In this document: positions 45,368-55,213 of the stretch, in pieces
Position numbering within the stretch: the first letter of the stretch is position 1
How the letters are laid out: every line of letters starts with the position of its first letter
NCBI GenBank assembly: GCA_025558095.1
Contig: JAIVFI010000017.1
Coordinates: forward strand, 310,001-374,000
Direction: 5' to 3'
Length of the DNA: 64,000 nucleotides
Source: Hyaloraphidium curvatum
Taxonomy: Eukaryota > Monoblepharomycota > Hyaloraphidiomycetes > Hyaloraphidiales > Hyaloraphidiaceae
Made by a program: the position numbers and the translations under genes
The notes under the pieces: generated by a model
Seen by the model: the letters and a program-made list of their open reading frames with translations, nothing else
What the model was told of the DNA's origin: nothing
Database searches by the model: none

Positions 45368-46551
45368 CTACATCAGAGCGTGCCTCCACAGCGGCCTCTC
45401 GGCCTCGGTGCGCTTCTTGTTCAGGGAACGGATGAAGTCGACCAGGGAGAAGCCACGCTGCGATCGGTGTTCCGTCAGCACGATGCCGGAGATCGGCTTG
45501 CTGCGACAACCAACCTTGACGCGAGCGCTTCCACCAGCGCCGCCAGAGCCACCGGCCCCTCCGCCAGAGCCACCGGCGCCACCGGAGCCGCCACTGCCGC
45601 CCGAACCACTTGAGCTGCCGCCCTGCTGCTGAGCCAGGTTCGACAGGCTAGTGAGGAGCTGAGGCGTCGTGATGTTGAGGTAGTACAAGGGGGTAACGGG
45701 GCTGACGGAAAGTGGATCGTGAGCACCGGGCGGCCCCGACCGCTGCAGCTGTACGCACTACTGGATCGCGTAGACGATGCCGTTTGAGACGCGCCTGCCC
45801 TCGTAGGGGGGGAGGATGTCGGCGTCGTTGAGCGTGTAGTTACCTCCCTCGGTAGCCGTGATGGTGAGGTTGGCGTAGCGGAGGACGGACTCGACGGTCT
45901 CATTCTGCCCGGGCTGCACCGAGGTGATCTCGATCGTGCCGTTGGCGACGTGGTAGGCTGCGTGCGGTCAGCGTCGTCGAACACGTCAGTTTTGCAGCGG
46001 CGACTTACCCAGAAGCGGCGTGACCACGCCGGTCAGGTTCCTTCCCTGAAGGCTCTGGAGGAGCTGCTGCGGGTTCGAGATGTTCTGGGCCAGCTGGGCA
46101 GTGGCTGCGAAAGGGGAACGGGTCAGTGGAGGAGGAGACCAGCGACAGGGTGTCGACGCACTCTGGTCAAAGGGCACGAACACCGTGAGGGTCTGCGACG
46201 GGTCGCGGAGCAGCTCCTCGACTTGGGGCGCTTGCTGGAGCAGCTGCGTGAAGAGCGTGTAGTTGCCTGGAAGCCGAGAAGGTCAGTTCCACAGCGTCGA
46301 AGGGTCGCCGGCATTCGCACGAGGCGCCCTTGGCCGAAGAGGCGCCACCACCCAAGGAGGCGTCGCCCACGACTCAGGCAGCGAGCTGTTGTCGCCGCAG
46401 CGGCTCCTCGACACCCACCGGCCCCGCTGATGAAGTCGTAGGCGGTGTCCCCCCCTTGCTGAGTCGCGGGCTGCCGGGCCCAGAGGTGGGCGGGCGAGGC
46501 CGCAGCGGCGCCGACGCAGAGCGCCAGGACGAGGGCAAGCAGCGAGCGCAT
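45368..46551 (-). CDS. Secreted fasciclin (FAS1) domain protein with Gly/Ser-rich tail
   Basis: Exons 46419-46551, 46162-46266, 46009-46104, 45759-45957 and 45368-45701 give 288 residues. A signal peptide (MRSLLALVLALCVGAAAAS) is followed by one FAS1 domain: NYTLFTQLLQQAPQVEELL, TLTVFVPFDQ, YHVANGTIEI, NLTITATEGGNYTLND and SNGIVYAIQ. Several N-x-T sites suggest glycosylation. A Gly/Ser/Ala run follows near 45530-45640. The last 55 residues are polar and basic with no GPI-type hydrophobic end, so the protein appears secreted rather than anchored. A stop-free 57 nt intron-like stretch (45458-45514, GTTGGT to CGCAG) may be spliced out, leaving 269 residues. Confidence 0.82.
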
Positions 46552-47311
46552 CCTTGTCGCGGTCCTGAGGCGGAGGGAGCCGACGGGGGGGCGGGGGAAC
46601 GGAGGGTGATGGGCGACGCCTTTGCGGCTTTGCTGGGCCCGGATTGGCCTAATGTGCCGAAAACGGTGACGTGTCGTCCCCCAGCCACCGCGGGCTTGGT
46701 GCGCCATCGTCCCCGCACCACCGTCCTCCCCACACCGCAGTCACGCGACCTCTCTCCCCCCCGAATCCCCCCTCCGTGCCGCGGGCACGCCGCCGGACAA
46801 GGTGCGTTCTGGCGCCGCGGCAGCTCCGCAGGCCGCCGCCGTCGCCCACGACGCTGGACACCCTTATCGAACTCGTCCCTCGCAGTCCCCCGGCTGATTC
46901 CGCTCGCGCCATTCCGTCCGGGAAGCCTCGGCAGCGCGATCCAGGAGCCTGCGCACGGCATTTTCACCCTAGGTAAGCGTGCCGGCGATGCCTATGGCAG
47001 CGGGAGGCCCGGGAAGGCGTGGTGGAGAGGGTACGGCGCTCCGCGGAACCCCCGGCTTCCGGCCCTGCTCTGGTGGCGGCTCCTGCCGACGCCCGCTCCC
47101 GCGGTCCATGATACAATCGCTGGCCGTGGTGCTGCGCTCGTTCCTGGAACCTGACGGGGCAACGGTTCTGGGGACGGCCTCTTCCTTGGATTGCTGGCGC
47201 CCGCGCCCGGCCTAGTCATTCACCCGTCGCTAACGGCAATTCCTGTTCCTTTTCAGATTGTGAATCGACTTTTTCATCGAATTCATCCTCGGAGCCTTCA
47301 GCGGCGTCCCA
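46552..47311. promoter_or_regulatory. Divergent intergenic region between the FAS1 gene and the 47312 gene
   Basis: 760 bp, the longest gap in the window. It should contain both promoters and perhaps a leader exon of the downstream gene, since a pyrimidine tract and CAG lie just before 47302. I see no RNA gene or repeat. Confidence 0.35.
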
Positions 47312-47671
47312 ATGGCAACGCCCATCAACATCCCCGGCGCAAAGGCCGGCGGCGCCTCGTACACCGGCAACATCAGCAGTTCCTATGCTTTCCACACCTC
47401 CGGATCCTCTGCGGCATCGGGGAACACCTCCTCGACGGCCCAGATGTCTTCCTCCGCTCCCCAGTTCCACCGCTTCGAAGAGGACGTGTGCTCCAGCCCG
47501 GCATACATGCGGACGATCAGATTCTCCTCGGGATTCCTCTGGGACGAGCACGTGCTCTCTCCGCGGCGATCCTACATGCGCAGCGGGGCGGCGGCGGCGG
47601 CGGAAACGCGGGAGGAGGTGCAGGTGGCGGAGATCAAGCTGGATGACGCAGATAAGCTGCTGCCCTCGTAG
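47312..47671 (+). CDS. Hypothetical small protein, 119 residues
   Basis: A single open frame starting MATPINIPGAKAGGASYTG and ending DDADKLLPS. I do not recognise it. The first half is Ser/Thr/Gly/Ala-rich. A more ordered block follows (FEEDVCSSPAYMRTIRFSSG, FLWDEHVLSPRRSYMRSG), then an Ala run and an acidic end. No signal peptide or membrane span. It could be the last exon of a gene with an upstream leader exon. Composition differs from the shadow frames around it, which is the main reason to keep it. Confidence 0.45.
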   Translation: MATPINIPGAKAGGASYTGNISSSYAFHTSGSSAASGNTSSTAQMSSSAPQFHRFEEDVCSSPAYMRTIRFSSGFLWDEHVLSPRRSYMRSGAAAAAETREEVQVAEIKLDDADKLLPS

Positions 47672-48287
47672 CGCTCGACGTTGCTCCTGCTTGCGCGGGG
47701 CTTCGCTCGCGAACTTGCTTTCATTGCTGGTGTGCGGTCGGGCGGGGTTACTTGTTCACGGTTCGAGTATGGGGAGAGGTAGCTAGGTGCACGAAGCTTT
47801 CTGTTCTTGATCGTAGAGAGTAGTTTATGCTTTCGATCTATTCGGTCCCCTTGCAGCCGCCCGCCGTATGATCTTTGGGCGAAGGAGGGGCGGCCGGGGC
47901 CAAGCACCGGCCCATGTTGACGGCCCAACTCCGACGCCAAAGCACAACGCGTCCCCACCTCCCAGGTACGGATCTCCCTGCCGAGACTTCGCGAAGCGAA
48001 GGCCCGTATCCCGGTATTGCCGGAGCGGCGCCATATCCGGGGCCACGGGCCGGCTCCGCCTTTCCTGCGGCCGGAGCGCGGGGGCCGTGCCGGAGTGTCG
48101 CAAACCGCATTGCCTCATGCGGCGAGCAATCTGGCAGCGCTATGGCCGGGTGCGCCGTTTCTTAAGCTCACCTACCCTTTGTGTCCTTTTCCAGGACTCG
48201 TCCGGCGGATTGCACCAGGCCGACCCGTCGCGGGATGGGTGACCCAAGACCCCGGCACTACAACCCGCGCCAATAGCGACTGCCACA
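47672..48287. other. Intergenic region upstream of the SSH4-like gene
   Basis: 616 bp between two + strand genes. Contains the SSH4-like promoter. I see no coding pattern, tRNA or repeat. Confidence 0.35.
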
Positions 48288-50165
48288 ATGAGCGACAGTG
48301 GAAGCAGAGCCCAGACTGGTACGTGCTGCCGGCGGGGCAACTGCTCCGACGGGCATCTCTCTGGAATTCCGGCCGACCTGACGCCGTCTCCCTCTCCAGC
48401 CGGTCTGATCATATTCTTCCTCGTCTTGATCGTGGTCCTGCTGGTGCTTACAGTCATGCGATGGGGAAAGATCGACCACAAGCGGCGCCGCACGCCGTCG
48501 AGCTCAATGTGGTTCCTCACCGGCAAGAAGGTCGCGCGCCATTCGCTGCTTCGCGCCTGGATCCTGGCCCTCCGGGAAAAGCAGTCCAACGTGGACGCCG
48601 ACCATGCCGACGATCGCTTCAAGTTCGTCATGGATGACGAGCTTTCCGCGGCCGGCCTGCCCCAGGCGGGCGCAACTGCCGATTCTCCCTCCGCGACGCC
48701 CGAGGTCCACGACGCGGTCACGCCTGGAGCTGCCACGAGGGCCAACTCCAGGCCTCCGAGGCTTTCGACCACCATATCTCGCTACTACAATGAAATCTCC
48801 GGCTGGGGAGGCGTCAGCGTGCACGATGGCCTTTCGCTCACTTTCCGCATGCCGACCGAGCGTTCCATTGCGTCGAACCTGCCGCTCGGATATCTTCGGG
48901 CTTCCAACTTGGAGCACACAGGGGGAGCTTCGTCGGACGTTGCGTCGACGGGGACACTGGTGCAGAGCGGGGACGGTGCGCTGGCGAGCAGCGGCACAGG
49001 ACGCGTTCCGTGCTACTTTGAAGTGCTCCTGAGCATCACCTGCCATCGCGAGTTCGTGGTGGCCTTCAATCCTTACCACCCTAACAGCGTGGTTCCGGCG
49101 ACGCCGATGCCGATCCCTGCCGTGAATGTGCACGTGCCGTCAAACGCGGTTGCACCCAACCCACCCCCGCAGACATCTTCGACGTTCAGCATACCCGTCT
49201 CCCTGCCGCCTTCGTACAGGTCGCGCAGCGCGACGCCCGCGTCGTCCCCTCATCCGACGCCTCCCCATTCGCCGCCCCTGTCGAGAGCCAACAGCCAACT
49301 CTTTCCAAGCTCTCGCCACCTCGCGGTGCCAGTGCCGGTGCCAGCGCGGCAGGCCCCGCCTGCGCAAACGGTTCCGCAACCCCAGGCAGCTACATTGTCG
49401 GGCAGCAACCTAACAAGCGGGTCTTCCCCGCATCCTGGGCCGCATCCGCCTCAAACCGATGCACCCAGCACGGGCTCGAATCCCATTGTGGCTGCGGCAA
49501 CGGCGCCCGGACCACCTCTTCGGCCGCATGTGCCCCCAGGGTCGTACCTCGTTTCCCCGCCCCAGCTGCCCCAGGACCAGCATCCGCTCCTGTCGATCGG
49601 GCTCGTGAGCAGGCCGTACCCATCTTTCCTGCTCCCCGGCCGCTATCCGACTTCGATCGCTTACGTGCTGGACGTGGAAGCGAACAACGAAAACCTGAAC
49701 CGGGCCTCCATTGTCTTGTGCTGCTACAACGAATCCGCGAACAAGGTCATCAACAGGCGGTGGGAGCTTGGCAAGGAATGGACCGCGCGAGAGGGCGACA
49801 CGGTCGGCGTCGGGATCCTCGAGGACGGCGAGCAAAACCCGTGTGGCGTCTACTTCACTGTCAACGGGCGCCGCATCGAGATGAATTCGTCTGTCGAGCT
49901 GAAGCGAGGGGCATGGGAGAAGCTTTGGCGCAGCCGGGGCGCGGACTCGCTGGTTGCGCTTGAAGCAGACGTCAAGCACGGCCCTCGGAAGCTGTTGATC
50001 AAGATCCCGGAGGCCGCAGGCGGCCTGAAGGGCTTATTTCCGGCGATCGGGTCGCGCGGAGCTTGCCAGCTTCTTGCCAACGTGCACGGTCAGCACCTGT
50101 ACAAGGGCACTGACGAGGGGGGATCCGACTGCCCACCAACATACGAGGAGGTTCTCGGGGCCTGA
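48288..50165 (+). CDS. SSH4: SSH4/EAR1-like membrane adaptor for Rsp5 ubiquitin ligase, SPRY domain
   Basis: Likely vacuolar/endosomal adaptor that recruits Rsp5 to membrane cargo. Read as exons 48288-48318 and 48400-50165 it has 598 residues; without splicing, 625. The 81 nt intron (GTACGT to CTCCAG) is stop-free. A single transmembrane span (LIIFFLVLIVVLLVLTVM) with a basic stop-transfer follows a short N-terminus. The SPRY domain is split: DDRFKFVMDDELSAAG and SRYYNEISGWGGVSVHDG, a long Pro/Ser/Thr insertion, then KEWTAREGDTVGVGILEDG and CGVYFTVNGRR. The C-terminus has a PPTY motif (DCPPTYEEVL), the PPxY ligand of Rsp5 WW domains. Topology and motif set match SSH4/EAR1. Confidence 0.87.
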   Translation: MSDSGSRAQTGTCCRRGNCSDGHLSGIPADLTPSPSPAGLIIFFLVLIVVLLVLTVMRWGKIDHKRRRTPSSSMWFLTGKKVARHSLLRAWILALREKQSNVDADHADDRFKFVMDDELSAAGLPQAGATADSPSATPEVHDAVTPGAATRANSRPPRLSTTISRYYNEISGWGGVSVHDGLSLTFRMPTERSIASNLPLGYLRASNLEHTGGASSDVASTGTLVQSGDGALASSGTGRVPCYFEVLLSITCHREFVVAFNPYHPNSVVPATPMPIPAVNVHVPSNAVAPNPPPQTSSTFSIPVSLPPSYRSRSATPASSPHPTPPHSPPLSRANSQLFPSSRHLAVPVPVPARQAPPAQTVPQPQAATLSGSNLTSGSSPHPGPHPPQTDAPSTGSNPIVAAATAPGPPLRPHVPPGSYLVSPPQLPQDQHPLLSIGLVSRPYPSFLLPGRYPTSIAYVLDVEANNENLNRASIVLCCYNESANKVINRRWELGKEWTAREGDTVGVGILEDGEQNPCGVYFTVNGRRIEMNSSVELKRGAWEKLWRSRGADSLVALEADVKHGPRKLLIKIPEAAGGLKGLFPAIGSRGACQLLANVHGQHLYKGTDEGGSDCPPTYEEVLGA

Positions 50166-50457
50166 ACTCATTCCGCTGCTACGCTTTGTCTGGCTTTGTT
50201 CGATTCTAGTGGCGAGCATCAAGGCGCCATCAACGGCGCGTCATCATCTGGGGCCTTCTTGGACGCAGAAACTGCAGATTGTATTGTACCATGCTGGTTC
50301 TTCTCATTGCATCCTTCAAATCCTGGCCGGTGCGTCAGACGTCGTCAGGGGCCGTCAGGGAGTCAGGGACCGTTGGCTGTGCGGTTCGTTCTCGGAACAA
50401 CTGCGAGCGAGGCCGCCGCCCGCGGCCTGCCACGGCGTGCGAACGCGCCGCGGCGCC

Positions 50458-53399
50458 ATGGCGGAGGCGCCTGCAGAGCCGCCGCCTGCGCCAATGGACC
50501 TGGACGTGGCCGCTGTGCCCGAGGGGGCGCGCGTCATCGCCCCGGGGGCGGCGCCCGCGAAGACGCTCACGAACCGGGTCGGCGTCGCCGCCCTGGAGAG
50601 GACGCGCACGCACTCATCGGCGTCGTCGCGCTTCGCTGGCTCGCCGCGGGGGCTCTCCCCGCGCGTCGCAACGGCCGCCGCCACCGTTCCGCCGTTCGCC
50701 TTGGAACCGACGCCGGCGCTGGCCGCAGCGCCTCCGGACGCGACGCAGCCGCTCTCTGAGGGCGACGGTGCCACGGGACCGCGAAAGCCGCGGTCCCGAA
50801 CACGTGTTTCGGGCCATCCGAACCCAATAGCCACGGAAGCATCTCCCCTGCTTCAACGCGCAGTCAGCGAGCGAGACCCGACCAAGATCGGAACGCTTGG
50901 GCACCGAAGCAACACCACGGCGCCCAACCGATTTATTCCTGTGAATCAGGCGCTTGCGACGACGGACAGCCAGGGCCAGATTCTGACTGCGAATGACACC
51001 CTGTGCCGTGTGCTTGGTCTGAGCCAGTCTGAGGTTACCGGAGCCGACGTCTTTTCGTTCCTGGGCTCGCCGTACCGCGAGAAGCAGCGCCGCTTCCTGG
51101 CGGAGCGGGGCGCACCATCGGGCAACGAGGAGTCCATGCTCGTCTCTGGCGCCGTGGTTAGCTTGGTCAAGAAAGACGGCAAGAACACGAGCGCATCGCT
51201 GTGGCTCAAGGACAAGCGGACACTGAGCGGTACTCGCGTTCTGATGTGGGTGCTGGAGCCCATTATGGAGAACAATGTGACCTTGGCGATTACCCGCGAC
51301 GTAGGTTTCGTCGAGAACGTGTCTTTCCAATGAACTAATGATTCGCTCGACGCAGGGCCGCATTATGGACGCTTCCGGCGCTTGCGAGGAGATGTTTGGA
51401 TTCTCGGAGGACGAGCTCATGGTCCGGCGCCTGTGGGACCTGTTGCCAGCGCTGAAGCCTTGGCAGGGCCGACCTTCGGGCTCTCCCGCAAACTCGAGCC
51501 CCACTTCGTCCAGTCCGGCATCCGGAGGACCCTTTGATCTAGAGCAGATTGATCGCTACAGGTTCTTCGGCGCAGTAACCCGGCAGGGAATCACGCTCCC
51601 AGTCATCGCAAAGATATCCGACAGCTCGCCGAACAACGGCGATCTCGAGTTTTTCGACGAGGAAAACCACAACGAGCGTCCGTCGTTCGCGCTTCCTCCG
51701 GTTGCGTCAGCAGGGCGGTCACCGAATCCGCAGCAGACCTACCCGGTGACTATCATCAGCATGCCCAACATCGCTGGAGTCGTCACCGTGGGGCCCGACG
51801 GGCTCATACAGTCTTGCAATGCTCTGTTTGCCAAGTATCTCTTCGGGATGGCTTCGAAGGACCTGGTGAACAAGGTCAACATTACTGCGCTCATTCCTCA
51901 GTTTTGGACGTTGGTCAATCAGATCGGAAGCGACAACCTTCGAGGCCACACTGTGGCGGCTTCATTCAGCCAGCTCAGCAGCTCCCCGACGCGAGAGTTT
52001 TCCCCGGGCTCCATCTCGCAGAGTCGATCCGGGTCTCTGGAGGCCGGAAAGGAACTCTCGGGCCCCGCGGACGCTTTTGTCCGCATATCGGGGGTGATCG
52101 CGTACCATCGCGACGGGACGCCGTTCAACATCGACCTGCAGATCCGGGTTATCCACCAGGACGACGAGGTCGCCTACGTCCTTTCGATTTCGTACGATCG
52201 ATATGCGGACAAGAAGGCTGCGATTCTCGCCCAGCACGTGAAGGCTGCCCCGGGAACTCCTGCAGGATCCCCGACGCATGCTCGTGGTCTCTCGACCGAT
52301 GCAAACGGTCTGCTGTCTGCACCGGCGGCTACAGGTAGCGCTTCATCCTCCGCGGCCCCAGCCGCGGACCAGGTCGCACAGGACGCACTGGCGTCGACCG
52401 CAGTGCGTCTCCGCCGAATGAGCGTCTCGATCGACCACAGTGCGAAGAGCATCAACGACTTCAAGGTCCTGGACACTTTGGGCGAGGGTGCGTACGGATT
52501 TGTCTCCCTTTGCGAGCGGGTCAAGGAGGATCCGGACGGCGAGCGCGTGAGTCAACGTGCGAGCAATCGCTTCGTGCATATCGTGCTCATCCTTTCCCCA
52601 GGAAAAGGTCGTCATCAAGTACGTCATCAAGGCTCGGATCCTGGTGGACACTTGGATCCGCGACCGGGACCTGGGCGTCGTTCCGATGGAGATTCACGTC
52701 TTGAACTATCTGCGCAAGAACCCGCACCCCTGCATCGTGCGCATCCTCGACTACTGGGAGGACTCGGTATACTTCTACATCGAAATGCCGATGCTCGGCT
52801 GGGGCATGGACCTCTTCGACTACATTGAAATTACCGAGTCGATGACCGAGGCGGACATCAAGTACATCTTTCACCAGATCGCTCTTGCCGTGCAGCACCT
52901 CCACCGGCACGGCATCGTGCACAGGGACATCAAGGACGAGAACGTCATCCTCGACGAGAATCTGGCCATCCAGCTCATCGACTTTGGGTCCAGCGCCTAC
53001 TACAAGCAGGGGAAGCTCTTTGACACATTCTGTGGCACGCTGGACTACGCCTCGCCCGAGGTTCTCACCGGGCACAAGTACTCCGGCCCCCCGCAGGACA
53101 TCTGGGCGCTTGGCATACTGCTCTACACCATGATCTACCGCGAGAATCCCTTCTACAACATCGACGAAATCATCGGACACCCGCTGCGGGTGCCCTTCGT
53201 CATGTCTCCTGGTGGGTCAGGTCGATCTCCCCTGAGAACCCGCGCTGACAATGCCGGACCAGAATCCTTGGATCTGATCCGCAGCATGCTGCAGCGGGAT
53301 GTGCACGCCCGACCAACCATCGACGAAGTCTTGTCCCACGTCTGGTTCCGCAAAAATCCTGACGCATCACATACCCCGATGGCGGATGTTCCGCCTTGA
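50458..53399 (+). CDS. PSK1: PAS-domain protein kinase (PSK1/PASK)
   Basis: Nutrient-responsive Ser/Thr kinase. Exons 50458-51300, 51356-52546, 52602-53211 and 53263-53399 give 926 residues. Two PAS-like regions are visible: FIPVNQALATTDSQGQILTA with LGLSQSEVTGADVFSF (near 165-230), and GRIMDASGACEEMFGFSEDE (near 282). A third may start at ITIISMPNIAGVVTVGPDGL. The kinase domain is complete: DTLGEGAYGFVSLC (P-loop), VVIKYVIK (catalytic Lys), HRDIKDENVILD (catalytic loop), LIDFGSS (DFG), GTLDYASPEVLTG (APE-like). The activation-loop Thr is preserved, but PASK-type kinases do not need it phosphorylated. Start ATG is the first in the long frame. Confidence 0.95.
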
Positions 53400-53805
53400 C
53401 ACTCGTTTGAAAAAGAGAGCCGATGCTGGGCTCAGCTTGAGATGATTTGATGTAGCTCTCTGACTAGTGGGCATTTGATTGACGGCTGACCTGAAATCCG
53501 TCCCGGGCGCATGACAGCGCCAGCAAATCCGACGGCAAAGACTGGGATGTCGATGGTCTCATGGCCCGCCAGACCGGCCGTCTGCGCGCCGTTGTTCAGC
53601 GGGGGCGCGTACTGGGTTGCCAACAGCTTATGAACAGGTTCAAGGAAGCCTGTACCCGGCAGCTCGGCGGACATCTAACCCCTCCCCTCTTCCCCGAATT
53701 CAATGTATATGGCGTGACGTGCTGTTTCGGGGTTGGGGGGGCGCTCAGCGCCTGTGACAGCGCCAGCCGCGCGCGAAGTGATCCGCCCCGCCACGGCACC
53801 AAAAC
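53400..53805. promoter_or_regulatory. Region upstream of the FkbM gene
   Basis: 406 bp between PSK1 and the FkbM methyltransferase, both on the + strand. It should hold the FkbM promoter. No other feature recognised. Confidence 0.35.
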
Positions 53806-55186
53806 ATGAATAGCCAACCGTTTTCCCCGGCGACCTTGGGGAAACCGCAGCAAAAACAGAGCCGCCTTCGATCCTTGGTGAGATTGCTTGCCGACGCGGG
53901 CTCGGCCAGGGATGAGACCAGGGTACCCATGTCCCGCAGTTCCCACGACGGCTCACGCTCTCCACGGTGTTCACGTTCCTCCTTGGAGGCCTGGCGGCAT
54001 GGATCTTCTTTACGCCGGGCGATTTTCGGGATAGGCAGCTTGGACTGGGCTCTGGGCCACCGCCTGGGGTGCCGGAACCCGCCGGCGGGCCGGCACCCCC
54101 GGCGGTGAACACCGGGACGAAGAAGCACCAATCGGCCGAGGAGGAGATCGAAACGGTCGTTTTCCATCGCGCACGATCACATGGAGCGCCGACGCCGTTT
54201 GAGATTTACATTCACGACCCCGACCAAGACGAGTTCACGTCCGGGGAGATTGCCGAGCGGGGAACGTGGCATCGTGACATGTGCGACCTGCTGACGGAGG
54301 CGATTGATGACGCGAGGAAGACCAAAAAGCGCGGGGAGACCATCAACATCCTGGACGTGGGGGCCAACGTCGGATAGTGGGTGTCGCCGAGCTAGCGGTC
54401 ACGGGGGCGTATGGCTCACACGGGGCGGCGCAGCATCACCATGTGGGTCGCTGGAAAGGGCGAGGACGTGCGAGTCACGTCCGTAGAGGTGATTTTGGTG
54501 CCGATCAGGGACCGTGACGAGGGGCCTCACGATGTTCCGCAACTGCAGCCGCATCCGTTCCACAACTCGCTTCTGGAGAAGACCCTGAACCTCCCCGTCA
54601 ACGCCAATCTGTCGCGGAGGATCATGCTCCATAAAGTTGCCCTGTCGACCGACTCGGAGGCCGGGACAACGCTCTGCATGAAGGTGCATCCCTCGAACGC
54701 CGCCATGACATTTGTGGACAAGGCGATGGACACGACGGAGAACAGCAACCTCCCTTGTACCCACGTACCCGTCACGACCATCGACAGGATATTGGACGGA
54801 GGCAGAAAGAGGATCGACATTATGAAGATCGACGTCGAGGGATACGAGTACAACGTCTTTGCCGGCGGCAAGAACTCGCTTTTGAAGTACCCCCCCAAGC
54901 TCATCGTCATGGAGTACAACGTGAGATAAACACACGAGGTGGCTCTTTTCGAGGCTGACCACAATCCCCGCAGTACTTCATTCTGAAAACGCTCTACAAC
55001 AAGCCTCCGGTGGAATGGCTGGTGAACATGTACAAAGCCGGATACCGGACAGTGATCGACATGGCCAACAACAAAAAGATGACGAGCGAAGCGGATTTGC
55101 GGAAGTACTTTGAGGAGGCCAACTTTTTGAAGGCGATACCCAGCAGTCACACGGACCTGATTCTGAAGTTCTCGGACGCAAATTGA
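53806..55186 (+). CDS. Type II membrane FkbM-family methyltransferase
   Basis: Exons 53806-53877, 53940-54376, 54434-54488, 54549-54920 and 54974-55186 give 382 residues. A short cytosolic tail is joined by splicing to a signal anchor (FPRRLTLSTVFTFLLGGLAA), so the catalytic part should face the lumen. The SAM site is built across two introns: NILDVGANVGYITMWVAGKG and VTSVEPHPFHNSLLEKTLNL. Further family blocks are RIMLHKVALS, TTIDRILDGGRKRIDIMKI, DVEGYEYNVFAGG and LIVMEYN. FkbM enzymes methylate hydroxyls on small molecules or glycans; the substrate here is unknown. The third intron (54489-54548) is 60 nt and stop-free. Its stop lies 27 bp from the NSE3 stop. Confidence 0.9.
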
Positions 55187-55213
55187 TTGTAATTGATCGT
55201 TCGTAATGTATGC

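Noticed and set aside
45525-45645. Gly/Ser/Ala codon run read as a tandem DNA repeat
   Set aside because: It is in frame with the fasciclin gene and encodes a flexible linker; the units vary in length and sequence.
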